The notes: a model not told the origin generated them from the sequence alone. A stretch of 64,000 nt of DNA from Timema cristinae (GCA_039000515.1 JBCFYV010000012.1:6468826-6532825); one strand, 5' to 3'; positions 45,588 to 58,180 are shown, counted from the stretch's first letter. Numbers and translations are program-made.

Positions 45588-47719
45588 ATATCTTTCTATA
45601 AACAGTGGGAGAGTAATGAAACACAGGTAGCTATTAGGTATTTGTCACAGGAGCTGATATCTTTGTATAAACAGTGGGAGAGAAATGAAGCACAGGTAGC
45701 TATTAGGTATTTGTCACAGGAGCTGATATCTTTGTATAAACAGTGGGAGAGAAATGAAGCACAGGTAGCTATTAGGTATTTGTCACAGGAGCTGATATCT
45801 TTGTATAAACAGTGGGAGAGAAATGAAGCACAGGTAGCTATTAGGTATTTGTCACAGGAGCTGATATCTTTGTATAAACAGTGGGAGAGAAATGAAGCAC
45901 AGGTAGCTATTAGGTATTTGTCACAGGAGCTGATATCTTTCTATAAACAGTGGGAGAGAAATGAAGCACAGGTAGCTAAGAGGTATTTGTCACAGGAGCT
46001 GATATCTTTGTATAAACAGTGGGAGAGTAATGAAGCACAGGTAGCTATTAGGTATTTGTCACAGGAGCTGATATCTTTGTATAAACAGTGGGAGAGTAAT
46101 GAAGCACAGGTAGCTATTAGGTATTTGTCACAGGAGCTGATATCTTTGTATAAACAGTGGGAGAGAAATGAAGCACAGGTAGCTATTAGGTATTTGTCAC
46201 AGGAGCTGATATCTTTGTATAAACAGTGGGAGAGTAATGAAGCACAGGTAGCTATTAGGTATTTGTCACAGGAGCTGATATCTTTGTATAAACAGTGGGA
46301 GAGAAATGAAGCACAGGTAGCTATTAGGTATTTGTCACAGGAGCTGATATCTTTGTATAAACAGTGGAGAGTAATGAAGCACAGGTAGCTAAGAGGTATT
46401 TGTCACAGGAGCTGATATCTTTGTATAAACAGTGGGAGAGTAATGAAGCACAGGTAGCTAAGAGGTATGTGTCACAGGAGCTGATATCTTTGTATAAACA
46501 GTGGGAAAGAAATGAAGCACAGGTAGCTAAGAGGTATTTGTTACAGGAGCTGATATCTTTCTATAAACAGTGGGAGAGAAATGAAACACAGGTAGCTATT
46601 AGGTATTTGTCACAGGAGCTGATATCTTTCTATAAACAGTGGGAGAGAAATGAGGCACACGTAGCTATTAGGTATTTGTCACAGGAGCTGATATCTTTGT
46701 ATAAACAGTGGGAGAGTAATGAAGCACAGGTAGCTATTAGGTATTTGTCACAGGAGCTGATATATTTGTATAAACAGTGGGAGAGTAATGAAGCACAGGT
46801 AGGTAGCTAAGAGGTATTTGTCACAGGAGCTGATATCTTTGTATAAACAGTGGGAGAGTAATGAAGCACAGGTAGCTATTAGGTATTTGTCACAGGAGCT
46901 GATATCTTTGTATAAACAGTGGGAGAGAAATGAAGCACAGGTAGCTATTAGGTATTTGTCACAGGAGCTGATATCTTTGTATAAACAGTGGGAGAGTAAT
47001 GAAGCACAGGTAGCTATTAGGTATTTGTCACAGGAGCTGATATCTTTGTATAAACAGTGGGAGAGAAATGAAGCACAGGTAGCTATTAGGTATTTGTCAC
47101 AGGAGCTGATATCTTTCTATAAACAGTGGGAGAGAAATGAAGCACAGGTAGCTATTAGGTATTTGTCACAGGAGCTGATATCTTTCTATAAACAGTGGGA
47201 GAGAAATGAAGCACAGGTAGCTATTAGGTATTTGTCACAGGAGCTGATATCTTTGTATAAACAGTGGGAGAGAAATGAAGCACAGGTAGCTATTAGGTAT
47301 TTGTCACAGGAGCTGATATCTTTGTATAAACAGTGGGAGAGAAATGAAGCACAGGTAGCTATTAGGTATTTGTCACAGGAGCTGATATCTTTCTATAAAC
47401 AGTGGGAGAGAAATGAAGCACAGGTAGCTATTAGGTATTTGTCACAGGAGCTGATATCTTTGTATAAACAGTGGGAGAGTAATGAAGCACAGGTAGCTAT
47501 TAGGTATTTGTCACAGGAGCTGATATCTTTGTATAAACAGTGGGAGAGAAATGAAGCTCAGGTAGCTATTAGGTATTTGTCACAGGAGCTGATATCTTTG
47601 TATAAACAGTGGGAGAGTAATGAAGCACAGGTAGCTATTAGGTATTTGTCACAGGAGCTGATATCTTTGTATAAACAGTGGGAGAGAAATGAAGCTCAGG
47701 TAGCTATTAGGTATTTATA
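45588..47719 (+). repeat. 69 bp minisatellite, ~31 copies, encoding a 23-residue repeat
   Basis: The unit encodes SLYKQWERNEAQVAIRYLSQ followed by ELI. Because 69 is a multiple of three, one frame stays open across the array. It is broken only by a 1 bp deletion near 46367 and a 4 bp insertion (GGTA) near 46800; these sum to +3 and restore the original frame. Recurrent variants are Arg/Ser (AGA/AGT), Leu/Phe (TTG/TTC) and Ile/Lys (ATT/AAG). The repeat would be charged and helix-prone. An ATG at 45579 precedes the array, and a stop follows in the last partial unit (47718). No promoter or splice context is evident, so this may be a noncoding satellite. Confidence 0.95.
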
Positions 47720-47724
47720 AACAA

Positions 47725-48380
47725 AACATCAGCCATGTTTTACGTCATGGCACACCATAAAGATTTTTACTGGCATTCCAACAAAGGTTACTACAGCCGT
47801 AATATTTTCAACGGTCGTTTTATATGAGTGATCAAAATGAGAAGTTCCTATTTCTAGGTGTATCCTTGCATTGGCGCATTTCAAGGTCGTGTGAGTTGAC
47901 GGTCACTAGGGTCACAATATTTCAATGTCTGATATAATCTATACTTTCTGGTTTCAAGTCTGGAGAGATGGTCCTTATTTGCATTACCATTCACCACTTA
48001 TGACTAAATACATTTGAGATTGAACGTTGATCAGCTAAACATTATATTCCGGAAATCTTTAACCAAACTTTTTGTACATCATTAACAATAATTAATATAA
48101 ACCTCTTTAGTCAATATTTTATAGCAAACTGATATTTCAATCTATAAATAAAACACCACAAGTATTATAGCAAAATATCAAACACATCGTTTTACTATTT
48201 AACTTAGAGATATTTGAGACATTAGCTTAAGTATATAATAATTATTCATAAAGTATTATTATTTCTTAACTATATGCTATATATAATTAAAGCAAATTGT
48301 CATATCATTTAAATACTGAGCGTTAGATAATTGTATTGACATGCACATTATTGTATGGCACTGAAGTGGAAAGTACAGTT
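47725..48380. other. unique DNA right of the 69 bp array
   Basis: Nothing recognised. No further repeat units occur beyond 47719. Confidence 0.5.
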
Positions 48381-48384
48381 AAAA

Positions 48385-48490
48385 ATTGCACGTGGAAAAA
48401 TTACCTCATTAAACCCAGCTGGGATTCGAACCGTAACCTCACTATCAAAGTGGACGTTGTGAGATGTGAAACTTTTGCGCAACCAACACA
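48385..48490 (-). mobile_element. SINE-1 head fragment
   Basis: CAGCTGGGATTCGAACCGTA (box B on the minus strand) is preceded by ACGTGGAAAAATTACCTCAT. The variable region and box A are degraded. Confidence 0.5.
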
Positions 48491-49054
48491 CGATGTTTTA
48501 CTCAATCCTAAATACACAATTAAAGCGAAAGGGTAGATGTTGTCTGAAAGTCGCCTGAAATATACGTAACTTGTGCTACATGTGTGTATTGCAACCTGCC
48601 GCCATCACAAGATGCTCAGCATACCACAGCGTTAGTTAAACAATATAAATACTTTGAATATACTTCTTATATCGCATTAAAATTTATCAAACCTAAGAGT
48701 GTAATAAATACTTAAGAGCCCGTTTCACCCCAAGGGTATCACCTAGCATAGTTATGTAATTCAGATCGAACCAAGCTTCTTTTCGTGATGAGCTTTTCTG
48801 TATTCTACTTTTTTTTTAAAGTAGAATTGAGACCAGGAAACAGTTTTACCGTATTTTAAAAGATACAACAAAAAGTAAAAAAAAACGAGTTTTAAAATGA
48901 TCAAAACTGATACCAATACCATTGTTGCCAAACTAAAAATGCAGAAAACCGCTCTTATATACGTTTTATAGTTCAAACATAACCTTCTTCATACTGTAAT
49001 TTCCCTCTAAAACTGCCTTTCAGATCGTCTCTTGAAGTAAGTCGTTCTTCAAAG

Positions 49055-49461
49055 GGCTGTAGGTGAGTGGTGGCCACAGGAGTTTCTTACCTCTTAAGAA
49101 ATAGTTGAATTGCGGCCCCACATTTTTAGAGCCACGTACGAATTGCTTCCCGGGCTGTTGACCCAACCTAACCTAACTTAACCTAACCTAGCCTAATCTA
49201 ACAAACCTTCAAATTTATGCCAAAACCATTGAACGACAAGAATTGAAGAAGTTTGTATATTACGAGGGATGTCGACATGAGACGATGATGGTTTCTATCT
49301 GAGATTTAAGACAACGTGATAGAAACCACACTGCTAACTAGGCGAATGCAACTCATACCTCTCTCTAAAGTGAGTGGGCCGCAAATCGTACTTGTATCTC
49401 AAAAAAGTCGGGCCTCAGCTCGTACACGATTTCGAGATTAGGCCGCAACTCACCTACACAG
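49055..49461. mobile_element. hAT-like MITE, ~407 bp
   Basis: Terminal inverted repeats TGTAGGTGAGTGGTGGCC (left) and GGCCGCAACTCACCTACA (right) are flanked by TTCAAAG at 49048-49054 and 49463-49469. The flanking 7-8 bp duplication fits the hAT superfamily. No transposase. The inside contains a CCTAA-rich tract. Confidence 0.65.
49164..49203 (-). repeat. degenerate (CCTAA)n, telomere-like
   Basis: Seven CCTAA-type units with single-base changes lie within the MITE at 49055-49461. The complement, (TTAGG)n, is the usual arthropod telomere repeat. Because it sits inside a transposon, it is unlikely to mark a former chromosome end. Confidence 0.7.
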
Positions 49462-50211
49462 ATTCAAAGTCTTGTGTGGATTAAATATAATAGTAATTAA
49501 TTAACGTCAGGAATGCTGAGATAATCCCTTCGTTCAGAAAGTGCACGTTAAATAACATAGATTTGAAAAATACTTAGTGTATAAATAATAATATAAACGT
49601 AGGAAAGTATTTTAATATACAATTCAAAACAAAATTAAAACATTTGAAATTACTACACCCTGAAGAAAACTATACATAAAATTTAACACTTTTATTATTA
49701 CATCCATTGAAACGTTGTCGAGCTGATTTCAATCTTTAGTTGACGAGAAATATATTCGTTCGGAATCAATAGTGTAAACGTGACATGTCTACTTCATGTG
49801 TAATCGATTGTTTTAGTTTTTCGTAACCCGTGCACGCTAACTACACGGCTTCCTTTTCCAAGTAAAAGGGAATGAGTGAAAAAAAATCCTTTAAGAGTTT
49901 CATCACGCACTAATAGTTTGTTGTGATATTAAAACGAGAAAATGGTGTTCGTTGTGACGGTTTATATCTTCATTGGTACGCTCAACATCATAGTTAATAA
50001 AGCATTTATCTAAGGGGCAGGTACGGGAATGGTTGTTTTAGGGTAAATCCATCCTCGTTAGCATTGTAAATAAAAATGACATAATTATGAGTCCTTCTTA
50101 GAAATACATACTTAGTATGTCCAGCAATATCTTCGGAATCTATTATCTGATGCCTCGAACTGCGTAGCCACCAGTGCAGTTTATCATGTACTATTCTGAT
50201 AGCACACGCTG

Positions 50212-50604
50212 TTAAGGAGAATAGAAGGGAATGGGAATTATTAACGAAAGGATTTTTCAGTTTCTATGACAATTTTTTTGGTCAAAATTAATTAAATATT
50301 GATTCACTAGATACCTTTTTATTAATTGTCTTCACATAGTAGTTTCAACAGTTCTTGAATATTCGTGATAAGCCTGGCTAATTATTTTGAACAGATTTTT
50401 TTTTTTTTTTTTAGTGAATATATACATTCCTGATAAAATTCTGCGATGTTTATGACTAAATATATTCAATAGCTTTTGAGATTATTATGTGTATAAAATT
50501 AAAATAAACGTATCTACTGATGAAATGTTTGTAATATTTTGGCCAAAAATCGTTTTTACTATAAAAATTTCAAAATAATCGCGTTAACTCTGATCCCACC
50601 TTAA
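50212..50604. mobile_element. foldback MITE, copy 4 (TTAA family)
   Basis: TTAAGGAGAATAG at the left and CTGATCCCACCTTAA at the right, with diverged internal arms and a poly-T run near 50397-50412 at the centre. Confidence 0.75.
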
Positions 50605-50609
50605 TAAAA

Positions 50610-51885
50610 CCTCGATAATATAGATTGAATCAGACGTAGAATCGTATTACGGTTTTCTGCATTATTCTCCGAAAAAAGAGTGGAACTGATAAGAGTGAAA
50701 CAGTTCAGCTCTATTTTAATACACGAAAAGATTTTAAAATAATAATTTCAAAATATAAAACTAATCTCAATTTTTCTATGGGCAAGTGAAGAATGCAGAA
50801 AAACAAATTCAATGCTAATTTTGTATTGCAAGTAATATATCCTGTATATTATTTCTGTTGTCAACATTTGGTTTTCTCAACTAATACCAAGCCTACAGTG
50901 ATGACTCGATGGGTTATTAAGGCGGCCGCCTATGTCAGCGAGAATGTGTCATTCGCTGTCGAGCCACGACTTAAAATACAATGGTCTGTGTCGTATTATG
51001 GAACTACTACTTTATTCTGTCCAAGCTTATAGTTCCTTTCTTCTCTCACCTACAACCACACCTTTGTCATTTCAATAAGAAAGAAGGGAAAGACATCAAC
51101 GGAACTTCTTATCTCAAGGTAAAGAGGAAAGTTCGCTACTAGTTTTTAAACATGTTTAACTTTTCTGTTGTAAGCCTCTAAAATTGGATTGTATTTGTTA
51201 GAGGAAGGATAGTCTCATAGCTCCCCAAATATGATTATGAGCTAATGTCACATTTTCACACCTCTTTTTTCTATTAATAAAACTCGAAATAAAGGGTTGT
51301 TGAGGAATGAGTTGAAATGATTTGGGTTTAATTTGGGGCGAACCGTATTTTGAAATAACACAGCATAGAATTACATTTTTGCACTATAGCTGGACGTCTG
51401 CGTGTCAATTTCTCGCTTACCGAGGCGGCCCCCTTAATAATGCTACATGGGAGAGCTCCATGAAGCGTTGCACACGTTTATAGATCCCGGATTATTTGGA
51501 AGTGGTTTGATATTTTTTAATATTGTTCTCTCCAAAAAGTAGACAAAAGTTCTGACAAGTTAAAAATTTTTAAATTAAAACAATGTGTGATATCCTACAT
51601 TAAACCCTATTAAACAATCCCACATTATCTTAACATTTTCTGTTGTGACCCTATCAAGATATGACTTTATTTGATAGAGGAAGGCTAGATCTATTTTTCT
51701 AAACTTTTGCTTTAATACCAGAAGAACACACTTTTGCGTAAATCGTCGTTTGACTTTTTTTTAAAACAACCATAAGTTCAAAATTTAAACTTTTCAAATG
51801 TTCAGAAACCTGCTTATAATTTTAGTTTAGTTGAAAACGATATTAAAGAATACCAAACAAATTCTTAAATAATCCCGGGTATCTA
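50610..51885. other. unique DNA without recognised gene
   Basis: The 79-codon ORF at 50793-51032 and shorter ones have no recognisable domain. Confidence 0.45.
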
Positions 51886-51889
51886 TTTG

Positions 51890-52265
51890 TCTGCAGCTCG
51901 TATCGGCGTTCTCCAAGTTAACACCCTTAATTCATTGGCTGTTATTCAGGTTAAGTGGATGCCTCGTACACAGTGAGTCGGGCCCGGGCTCCGACTAATA
52001 AACTACTGTGTGCTTTACCTTCCTTCCAATGTAATTATTTGACTGTTCCGTAAGAAGCTGTCCCCGAGAGCGTGGGAGATGTTAATAAAAGTTAGAGCTA
52101 ACAGTTAAAAAGGGTTATGGTTTGCCTGTGGCCCACCACGAGGAGTTCAACGAACCCTTTCCCTCGCCCACCGGGAGCGTTGCTGTGGTGCTATACCAAC
52201 AGCTCGGTGGTCTGATCCCTGAATCGGTAGCCGAGTAGGCAGGTGCTTGCTTGGTCGCCGTCATA
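51890..52265 (+). other. GC-richer unique island
   Basis: This is the longest GC-richer patch in the right half. It contains GTGAGTCGGGCCCGGGCTCC and a 32-codon ORF from the ATG at 52117 to the stop at 52213, with no recognised domain. It ends just before the TIR transposon at 52287. It could be a conserved exon or noncoding element. Confidence 0.3.
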
Positions 52266-52286
52266 GATCTAAGATTTATTGCGTTA

Positions 52287-53215
52287 AGTCCGTATCACAC
52301 GACACTAGCTCGTACTTGAAATCCAGTGTGCTAGCTAGCAATAGCTAGCACGTCATCATCTAGCGTCGTGTGAATCAGAAAAAGTATACTGGTTCTGCCA
52401 CTTGGTACTGGCTACCATACTAGTTGTGAGGATAGAACACGTGCTATTTTCGTACTAGTTTCGACACTAGTCTGTGTAATTCAACCAATCAATGCGCGCT
52501 GAGACTGTTGTGTAGAGAAATGGAATAAATGACGCCAACATGGTCATTGGATGTGATTTTGTTGTTGGCAGAAAGTTATTCTAAACAACCTTGTTTATAT
52601 AATACCAAATTGGCACAGTATGACAATATATTTAATATATATAAATTTAATTTAAAACATGACATCTAAAAACGACAAACTATGTTCCAGACCAATTTTA
52701 ATCTAAATAAACTTGATAGCATGCCAACCTTGGCGGGTTTTATTTTTAGAATATAAAGTGTGCGTAGGCCTAAAAAAGAACATTTGTGTATCAAGGATAC
52801 TGTACTTGGACACCCATGGGCTTAGGGACCTCTGACCACATTGTAAATAAATGAATACAAATTTAGGGAGCTACTAAACGTTTGTGTAACTCCAAATGTA
52901 TATTACCTAACCTCCGAATGGATCATATTTAACATCCTGCGATCATTATTTCGTCTTTCCCAACCAGTCCCGTGTCTATATTCTTTTTCCTACGCTCCCT
53001 CTAATAATTTTCAATATCATTATTAGTAATTAATGCAGCTGCTGCACTCAAAATTAATCTCTGCGTTCGATAAATATTTGCACTAGGACCTAGTACCAAA
53101 CTAGCAGCGTGTGAATACTAGTCCCATTTCCATTGTACTAGCTAGTATACAGATATCTAGGCGCTAGCTAGCACACTTTATTTCTAGTACAAGCAAGTGT
53201 CGTGTGATACAGCCT
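52287..53215. mobile_element. PIF/Harbinger-like nonautonomous transposon, 929 bp
   Basis: Ends AGTCCGTATCACACGACACT and AGTGTCGTGTGATACAGCCT form about 53 bp inverted repeats with roughly 8 mismatches, flanked on both sides by TTA (52284-52286 and 53216-53218). A 3 bp TTA target duplication is typical of PIF/Harbinger. The inner part of the left repeat holds a perfect palindrome, GTGCTAGCTA/TAGCTAGCAC (52328-52351). There is no transposase ORF. Confidence 0.75.
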
Positions 53216-53524
53216 TTAGCCCTCCAGATGGAACATTTTTGTCGTGTCAAGACCTATTCAGTAATGAATAATATTTATTCGCTCATTTTATTTTAGCTTA
53301 GGTCCTTATCATAGTGACAGGTCAGTGAATATTTTAATATTTTCTATGTATCAAAAATTAAATTAAAATTCTTTACGTGATCTCTTTATCACATTTATTT
53401 ATACCTGAAAGAGGTTACATAAAAGAACAAAAATTATCACAATTATAAATTACGATGGAACTATTTATGACTTTTCATCCCATGATATGTTTCTTGAATA
53501 TCCATTCAAACTATCAGTATATTT

Positions 53525-53650
53525 ATACTGATGAGTCACGAATGAGGAATATGAAATTTAGATTATTTGCACCCACATCTGTGTAAAGAGAGAGGGGAAG
53601 GGAGGAAACCCTCTTAAAGTTATTCCTGTTCGAGTCCTTGTCGTATATTT
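53525..53650 (-). mobile_element. SINE-1 fragment
   Basis: GATGAGTCACGAATGAGGAA and GTGTAAAGAGAGAGGGGAAG match the family body, with a head remnant TTCCTGTTCGAGTCCTTG. Diverged. Confidence 0.5.
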
Positions 53651-53837
53651 TTATTTAGACGTGCTTATAAGTGCCACTACCATCAGTGATTTAAACCATT
53701 TATTAAGCTATGACAACTCAATGACGAGGATGGATTCTAAACAATAACTTCCCTGAGTTCATCTTGAGAGCCTGAAAAAACACTTTAAGAGTCATTTCGA
53801 GATTGAACCCATGGCCGCCAAACTCTAAACTTCCAAC

Positions 53838-54085
53838 CCACCTCAGTGGCGTAGTTAGCTAACGCGCTAGTTTCATGTTGATATAGACTGCCGAGGACGG
53901 GGAAATTGAGGTTTGAATCTCAGTCGGGTGAACAGGGGGTGGTTTTTCTTAAATTGTTTTCCACTCTCCCTCCACGAGAATGTGGGTTCACTTCCTCTAT
54001 ATTCAACCTTCCCATTTCCTAGCCCATTAGCGCAATTAGTACTTAAGTGTACACACCGAACGGTTAGTTAGACACGGTGCTAAGT
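53838..54085 (+). mobile_element. SINE-1 copy, well preserved
   Basis: Head CTCAGTGGCGTAGTTAGCTA, box B TTGAGGTTTGAATCTCAG, body TTTTCCACTCTCCCTCCACG, tail CGAACGGTTAGTTAGACACG. The box A half differs from the consensus. Confidence 0.85.
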
Positions 54086-54424
54086 AGGCCCACTATATTA
54101 TATTTTATTTTAATTAATTTGATTACACAGACATTGGTTGACACGAAGCCACGTGATTATGATCACAAAGTCATACGGATCTAGGAACTATAAGGTTACG
54201 AAGCTGACGGATTATACATACGAGGCTTAAGACCTCCGGATGTCTTTAGGTAGCGCGCGTCCATGACTCGACAAGACGAATGCCCGCCATTACTCTCTGT
54301 CCTAGTTCACAGAGGAATAGCTCGGGACTCTTGTTGGGTCATCATTAAGGTGTTCGTACTAGTCTTCAATGCAATTGGTATGGTCCAGTCTTAGGTTCTC
54401 TTTCTTACGTCCGTTCCCGTGTTC

Positions 54425-54817
54425 TTGAGGTGGGAATGTAGGGAAGGTTAAAAAAGGTTTTTTTTACAGGTTTGATATCAAAACATTTTTGGTTAAAATA
54501 AAACAAATATTGGTTTATTACAAACTTAAAGTTTAATTTTCTTCACATGATAACCTCATTAATTCTTAAATAACTGTCAAGAATATCTACTCCTGGAGTT
54601 TAATGACAAATTTTTCTTATTACTTAAAAAGTTTGTCATTTAATAACGCTAAACTAATGACAAATATTAAACAACTGTTGATATCACCGTGTGAAGAGAA
54701 TTAAGATTTAGGTTGGTATTGTATTTGTATTTTATTTATTTTGGCAGAAAAAAGTTTTTCCTTAAGAACTTCAAAAATATTGACCTTTTCTCTCATTTCC
54801 TACATATCCACCTTTAA
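54425..54817. mobile_element. foldback MITE, copy 5 (TTAA family)
   Basis: Left end TTGAGGTGGGAATGTAGG, right end CCTACATATCCACCTTTAA, internal arms meeting at TTACTTAAAAAGTTTGTCAT. The ends are slightly decayed. Confidence 0.75.
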
Positions 54818-54819
54818 AA

Positions 54820-55960
54820 AAACATAAACTCCGAGAGATAGTGCCCTAATTTTTAGTAGGTACAAGTTGGTAGACCTAAGGGGACAATTGAAGAGTGACA
54901 TTTAGTTTTCCAAGTAATTATCTATTTTTCAAAAAATTTCCCTCCCCGTCCCCCACCAATGTAGTATTAATGTAATTTCTTATTACTTAGTGAAATAATT
55001 TATTTTAAAAATAAAAATAATTTCCCCGATTGCGAACTATGTATCAATTTTGTATTGACAGAAACCAAAATGCTAATGCATCAAAGAAATGTAAATTGTA
55101 AATTCATTTAACATAGGTAAAATACGTATATCAAATTAAAAATTCCCTAGTTTGAATATCTTTGAAATATTTTTTATAAGCTTTCATTTTAAAATAATAC
55201 TTTAATAATCAATTGAGTAAAGCTTTGGAAATAAATCGCTTCTCGTTTCAAATAAATAGATAAGGAAAATCGACAACTCATAATTATTTAGAATAATATT
55301 ATCTATGAGTAGAAAACCATGAAATGCAAGCAAAGTGGATCAAATTGTAATATCGAGAATCGATAGCGTCTTTTATTTTAAAAATACATCATATATATAT
55401 TATCTCAAATTAAAAACTTGGATGGTATGTTTCAACGTGTCCTTATGGATTTAATAATTATTGTGAATGGATTATTTCAGCAGTTTTAAAATTTGTTGCA
55501 AATTAATTGTTAATCAAACTAAATGTAAAATTGAAGCTCATCTGTTGAAACGTGCAGTTGAGATTTAAAATTCGTTTATAGTAATAGTATTTTATGTTAA
55601 AAACTAAACTATTTGCCAAATTCAACGGTATACTCGTAAATGATGCGACTGTCATAATTTGAACAAATAGTTTATTTTAAGAACCAAATCGTCTTTTCAA
55701 TAATATAAAATTTAAATTTATTAAACGTTTATGTTAACACGTGAATTCTTTTAAGAACTTATGCAATTTATTTTTAGGTAAATCATGTCAGATTCAAATT
55801 CATCCTGTCTACACTTTACTCGAATGTAATAAGTCATTTTAAATACAAATAAAATTTAAAAATAAATTATTTCAAATGTATTTGTAGATGTAATGGAAAT
55901 AGAGAGAGAGAAAAAAAGAAATGAAATGTTAATATATTTGGACTGACCATCCAGACATGT
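54820..55960. other. very AT-rich DNA without recognised feature
   Basis: No coding, repeat or regulatory feature is recognised apart from a short GA run near 55903-55912. Confidence 0.5.
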
Positions 55961-55964
55961 TTTA

Positions 55965-56165
55965 TTATCACACTGCATCTTACTATCAGTCCAAGCTAAC
56001 CGAATTTAATCACATTAATATTTCTGAGATGAGAAAGACAGAATTTAAAAGGAATGCACCAGGAAATTCCGTGGTGGGAGTGTTGGAAGTAATTTTTGAA
56101 ATGACCTGCTCTTTACTCCAAAAAGATTAATACCCCGAGCTTCTGGTCACCATTAAAACCATAAA
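55965..56165 (-). mobile_element. diverged SINE-1 copy
   Basis: CTGCATCTTACTATCAGTCC recalls the family tail, and AAAGACAGAATTTAAAAGGA and GTGGGAGTGTTGGAAG recall the body. The head is largely lost. Confidence 0.4.
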
Positions 56166-57409
56166 AGAAAATCTTGAAGTTTAGTTTGAGTTTATTTAAC
56201 TACATTCAAACTTGCATTAATTGTTTATTCTTTAGGTTTATTATGTATCAATTATTTTTAATTTTAAAATATCTGAGTAAGGTCATGCAAAACTTTTTTC
56301 CTTATTCATTTTAATGCAAGATAATTGTTAAATGATCTAAATCCATTAGTTTGGCTTAAACAAAGTATATTTGGTATTTATCTATGGACTAGTCCTTACG
56401 CCTGAATATATATTTCGAGTTAAAATAGAGCGTCGTATTTAACTTGCGATATAGGGAATAGCTTCCCAATCAAGGGACCGCTGACGCCCCCACGTCCAGA
56501 GTTTAAAATCCTAGCAGAGGCCAAGTATTCGAAGAAGAGCTCACTGTAATTTACGACATCCCCTTAATGAGTCGATCCATTAACTGTAAGAGCTGGTCCG
56601 CTGTTATACAGAGTGTCTTTAACAGTCCAACATGTAAGAGGGCACAGTTAAGGCATCATTCAAAACAACTCCGAGTATATTAATCTCTCTTACCACGTCT
56701 ATAAAGTAGTAATACGATTGTAACTGTTTGCTAGTAAAATGAACGGTCAGGTCCTTTTATGGGGCACTATATATCTTCTATTCATGAGTGATGCAATCGG
56801 CGCCGATGATTAACGCGGTCAATTATTGAGCAGACCGCTAGAGTTGACTCTAACTAGACTAGTTATTTTAAATTATATTCTTTCTTACAAACGTTGGTGC
56901 ACTTACTGTAGTTAATAGGCTTAGTGCCGTATTATTTACATTATATATTATTTCAACGAACTTATCATGAAATAAATTTTGGGATTCAAATGACCACCAG
57001 TAACTTTCTACGAATTTGAGTAGGCCTACAACAAAAATAAAAATATGCTGATAGATCTAAGAATGGCTCTGCACAGTTGTCACTTTGAATATTTTATTTC
57101 CTTAATGAGAAAAAAAAAATTCCAAAAAGGTTATTCCTTTCTTAGTTTTTAAGAAAACTAAAAAGATTAGGCCTAACATCAATATAAATGTCTGTGGTTT
57201 AAAACAGTTGAAATTAGTATTTTATTAGAGTCACAGTATGAAATATTTATATGATTATATTTACCATTGATAAAAAAAATGTATTACATTGGTCAAATTA
57301 GCCTTATTTCATAGTGAGTAATATAATAGATGCTACGCTAACACAAACGCCTGATGAGAGCCACTTCTGCAACCCACATTACCTTATCATTACTTATATG
57401 AAATAGGAG

Positions 57410-57700
57410 GAGGGATATTGAACAGTGGACTGTTGAAAAACAGATTTCCACCTATCACAAGGGTCCGTGCGCGATGAACTGTGGGTCCTGTTGTCTCGGC
57501 CGGCGTGGTTTCAAGAGGGAAGCAGTGACAGTGACACAGAAAGTGTTTTTTGTCCCTAGCTTTTCATGTCATCTCGCCGTGTTTATATCTCTCCGTGTTG
57601 TTTTGTTTGTTCAGCCTGTCAAAACTTTCGAACAGTTGTAGAAGGTGTTAACGTCAATATGAGGTCGACGATACTAGCGCCGGGATGTGAGTACAGTCAT
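57410..57700 (+). other. GC-richer island with possible 5' exon
   Basis: The island includes CTCGGCCGGCGTGG and an ATG at 57659 giving Met-Arg-Ser-Thr-Ile-Leu-Ala-Pro-Gly before a strong splice-donor sequence GTGAGTAC at 57687. A longer frame enters from the ATG at 57566. This would fit a first coding exon running rightwards. No downstream exon is recognised, so the call is tentative. Confidence 0.2.
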
Positions 57701-57954
57701 CTCCATAACCAAGCATTCTCTTTTAAAATAAAAGATCTAGTCCTTGTTTAGACATGGAGCATTTTGTTAAAAATATTTTATCCACTGTTTAAAATTGTCT
57801 TTCCTGATGATTCTGAAAGTCAAAATTATTAGAGAAATGTATTTTCTGAGTCATTGAGAATTATATACAACCTACTATTAAAGCCCATTCATTATTTAAT
57901 AAATGTATATATTATATTAATATTTATCTAATGTAAATATTCATAAAGTATATA

Positions 57955-58180
57955 ATGCACCCAGAGGCTCTCACTACCAACCCAAGCTATCATAATATTT
58001 ACATTAATCGTGTAGGAATACGAATAAAGAGTTCAGATCAAATGCACCTACATTCGCGTGAAGGAATAGTGGGAAACCATTCAGGTAAAGATAGTTTAGT
58101 ACAATCTGGATTCAAATTTGGACATACCCATAACGCATCACCTGTAAATTAGTTAAGATGGTAATGATACCTATATCCGC
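57955..58180 (-). mobile_element. diverged SINE-1 copy
   Basis: TTCGCGTGAAGGAATAGTGG and GAAACCATTCAGG match the body, and CAATCTGGATTCAAATTTGG is a degraded box B region, on the minus strand. Confidence 0.5.

Noticed and set aside
49164..49203. Former telomere or chromosome fusion point
   Set aside because: The tract is short, degenerate and enclosed between the inverted repeats of a MITE.
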